Part shown: piece by piece, positions 62,933-64,000 of the stretch
Layout: every line of letters starts with the position of its first letter
Numbering within the stretch: the stretch's first letter is position 1
NCBI GenBank assembly: GCA_036526255.1
Contig: DATCYW010000008.1
Span: 1-64,000 of the forward strand
Direction: 5' to 3'
Length of the DNA stretch: 64,000 nt
From: Malonomonas sp036526255
GTDB lineage: Bacteria; Desulfobacterota; Desulfuromonadia; Desulfuromonadales; Geopsychrobacteraceae
The notes under the pieces: generated by a model
Told to the model about the DNA's origin: nothing
Seen by the model: the letters and a program-made list of their open reading frames with translations, nothing else
Database searches by the model: none
Translations under genes and position numbers: made by a program

Positions 62933-64000
62933 CTCGAATTGTTCTGGCCATAATCGTTCTGAGTGCGGCGCTGCTTTATCTGTTTTCGCTTGGCTGGTTC
63001 GGTAACAGGTTCATCTCTTACGCCAGAGAAAATACAGAACTCAGTCTGGAAACTCGGCAAATCCAGCCACTTGTGCTCGGTGAGCCTTTGACCCTCGAAT
63101 TACAGGGGGGTGGTTTTGATCGTTCGACCCGAGTTCAACTGCAACTCGACATCAATAACCAGGATTCCATCGTCGGTACCTTTCCGCTGGAGGGTGTCGC
63201 CAATGACATGCTGCTGGTTGATGACCAGCTTTTTCTGGCGACCACTCAGGAAGGGTTACAGGTCTTTGATATCAGCAATCCAACTGAACCTGAATACCTC
63301 AGGACCTATCTGCCGAGAGTTTCGGTTCTGGACATCGAAAAGAGCGGCTCTCAGTACATTTTAAGTTGCGCGTCGCAGGGAATCTTTATTTTAGAGGCAA
63401 GCAAGGAGAATCGGTTAAAAGAGGTCAGGCGCCTTTATACTAGCGGCATTGCCATCAAAAGTCGTGTCTTCGACAATTTTCTTTATGTCGCTGCGGGTAA
63501 CAAAGGGTTGATGGTTTACGATCTGGGAAATCCTGAAGAAGATCGGCCGATAACTGTTGTCGATACTGGCGGGTTGCTGCTGGGGCTGGAGATTTATCAA
63601 GACCGGCTCTATTTAGCCACCAGAAGCGTCGGCATCCAGGTTTACCAGATTCATGAGCAAGGTAAGCTGCGTTCTCTCGGCCAGTTTGCCGAGGGTAAAA
63701 TGGTGCGGGATCTGAAACGCGACCAGGATAAACTTTATCTGATAGAAAACAGTGGAGTCTCCCTTTATCAGCTGGGACCCGCGCTGCCAGAACTGTTAAC
63801 CGAAGAGGTCTTTTCCGGCAATGCGCAGGATCTGCACTTTGTGGATGAGACTCTTTATGTCGCGGATAGTCGCACCGGGCTTAAGCGCCTGACACAACAG
63901 TTAGGGGGGGGGTACGCTTCAGACGGATTTATCGATGTTGGTGGCATTCCGCGCGCTATGGCGAGCAGGGGGCACTATCTTTATGTTGCTGCCAGCAACT
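62929..64000 (+). CDS. Membrane-anchored beta-propeller protein (LVIVD-like repeats), cut by the window end
   Basis: The ATG overlaps the kinase stop (ATGA) and the frame is open to the last base, giving at least 357 residues. An N-terminal hydrophobic helix (about 4-22, IVLAIIVLSAALLYLFSL) should anchor it in the membrane with the rest in the periplasm. From about residue 85 the chain has blade-like repeats of about 42 residues, such as DQLFLATTQEGLQVFDISNP and NFLYVAAGNKGLMVYDLGNP, the pattern of LVIVD propellers. Translational coupling to a sensor kinase suggests a role in sensing, for instance as a ligand-binding partner of its periplasmic domain. The C-terminus is not visible. Confidence 0.85.
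   Translation, partial: MTRIVLAIIVLSAALLYLFSLGWFGNRFISYARENTELSLETRQIQPLVLGEPLTLELQGGGFDRSTRVQLQLDINNQDSIVGTFPLEGVANDMLLVDDQLFLATTQEGLQVFDISNPTEPEYLRTYLPRVSVLDIEKSGSQYILSCASQGIFILEASKENRLKEVRRLYTSGIAIKSRVFDNFLYVAAGNKGLMVYDLGNPEEDRPITVVDTGGLLLGLEIYQDRLYLATRSVGIQVYQIHEQGKLRSLGQFAEGKMVRDLKRDQDKLYLIENSGVSLYQLGPALPELLTEEVFSGNAQDLHFVDETLYVADSRTGLKRLTQQLGGGYASDGFIDVGGIPRAMASRGHYLYVAASN

Overview
The window reads as a continuous piece of chromosome from a Gram-negative anaerobe. It carries outer-membrane genes (tamA/tamB, an OmpA-type porin, a TonB-dependent receptor), a tungsten-type aldehyde:ferredoxin oxidoreductase, a single-chain pyruvate carboxylase, two sigma-54 activators and a DUF6178-like protein. 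That mix fits a Desulfuromonadota (Desulfuromonas/Geobacter-like) genome; this is inferred from gene content only. I see no rRNA, tRNA, insertion sequence, prophage or CRISPR array.

Layout. 0.2-7.8 kb: a group II PLP decarboxylase, then tamA-tamB. 7.8-10 kb: an SOS-like cassette, lexA-type repressor / small conserved ORF / dinB, behind one promoter that carries a perfect palindrome. 10-14.2 kb: typA, an orphan NtrC-type response regulator and a SprA-like HExxH protein. 14.5-23.1 kb: pyruvate carboxylase, ptsP, a 380-bp regulatory region and an iron-hydrogenase-like sigma-54 activator. 23.1-31.8 kb: an orphan oppD/oppF pair, tex, a PHP phosphoesterase, an enoyl-CoA hydratase and hrpB. 32-42.5 kb: a hybrid histidine kinase, a ThDP enzyme of the acetolactate-synthase family, and an opposing five-gene operon (periplasmic binding protein, histidine kinase, TonB receptor, two divergent citrate-synthase-fold proteins). 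42.7-54.3 kb: a pseudopilin-like protein, aminotransferase and M20 peptidase, then a rightward run of M23 peptidase, AOR, double class II aldolase, TPR protein, AcpH, CPBP protease and an antiporter fused to a PTS EIIA domain. 54.3-64 kb: two divergent radical SAM genes, OmpA, a DUF6178-like protein, and a sensor kinase overlapping a beta-propeller gene cut by the window end.

The most notable structure is at 20.45-23.14 kb. A consensus-perfect sigma-54 promoter on the minus strand lies about 100 bases upstream of a strong intrinsic terminator, with no ORF between, so it should make a roughly 99-nt RNA. Three copies of the palindrome TGTGCCA-N4-TGGCACA lie at enhancer distance upstream. A fourth copy sits between the -35 and -10 of the neighbouring gene, which encodes a fusion of ferredoxin, [FeFe]-hydrogenase-like, AAA+ and Fis domains. 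This looks like a self-contained redox-sensing circuit: a regulator that represses its own sigma-70 promoter and activates a sigma-54 small RNA just upstream of ptsP. Its individual parts can be read from the sequence; the wiring is inference.
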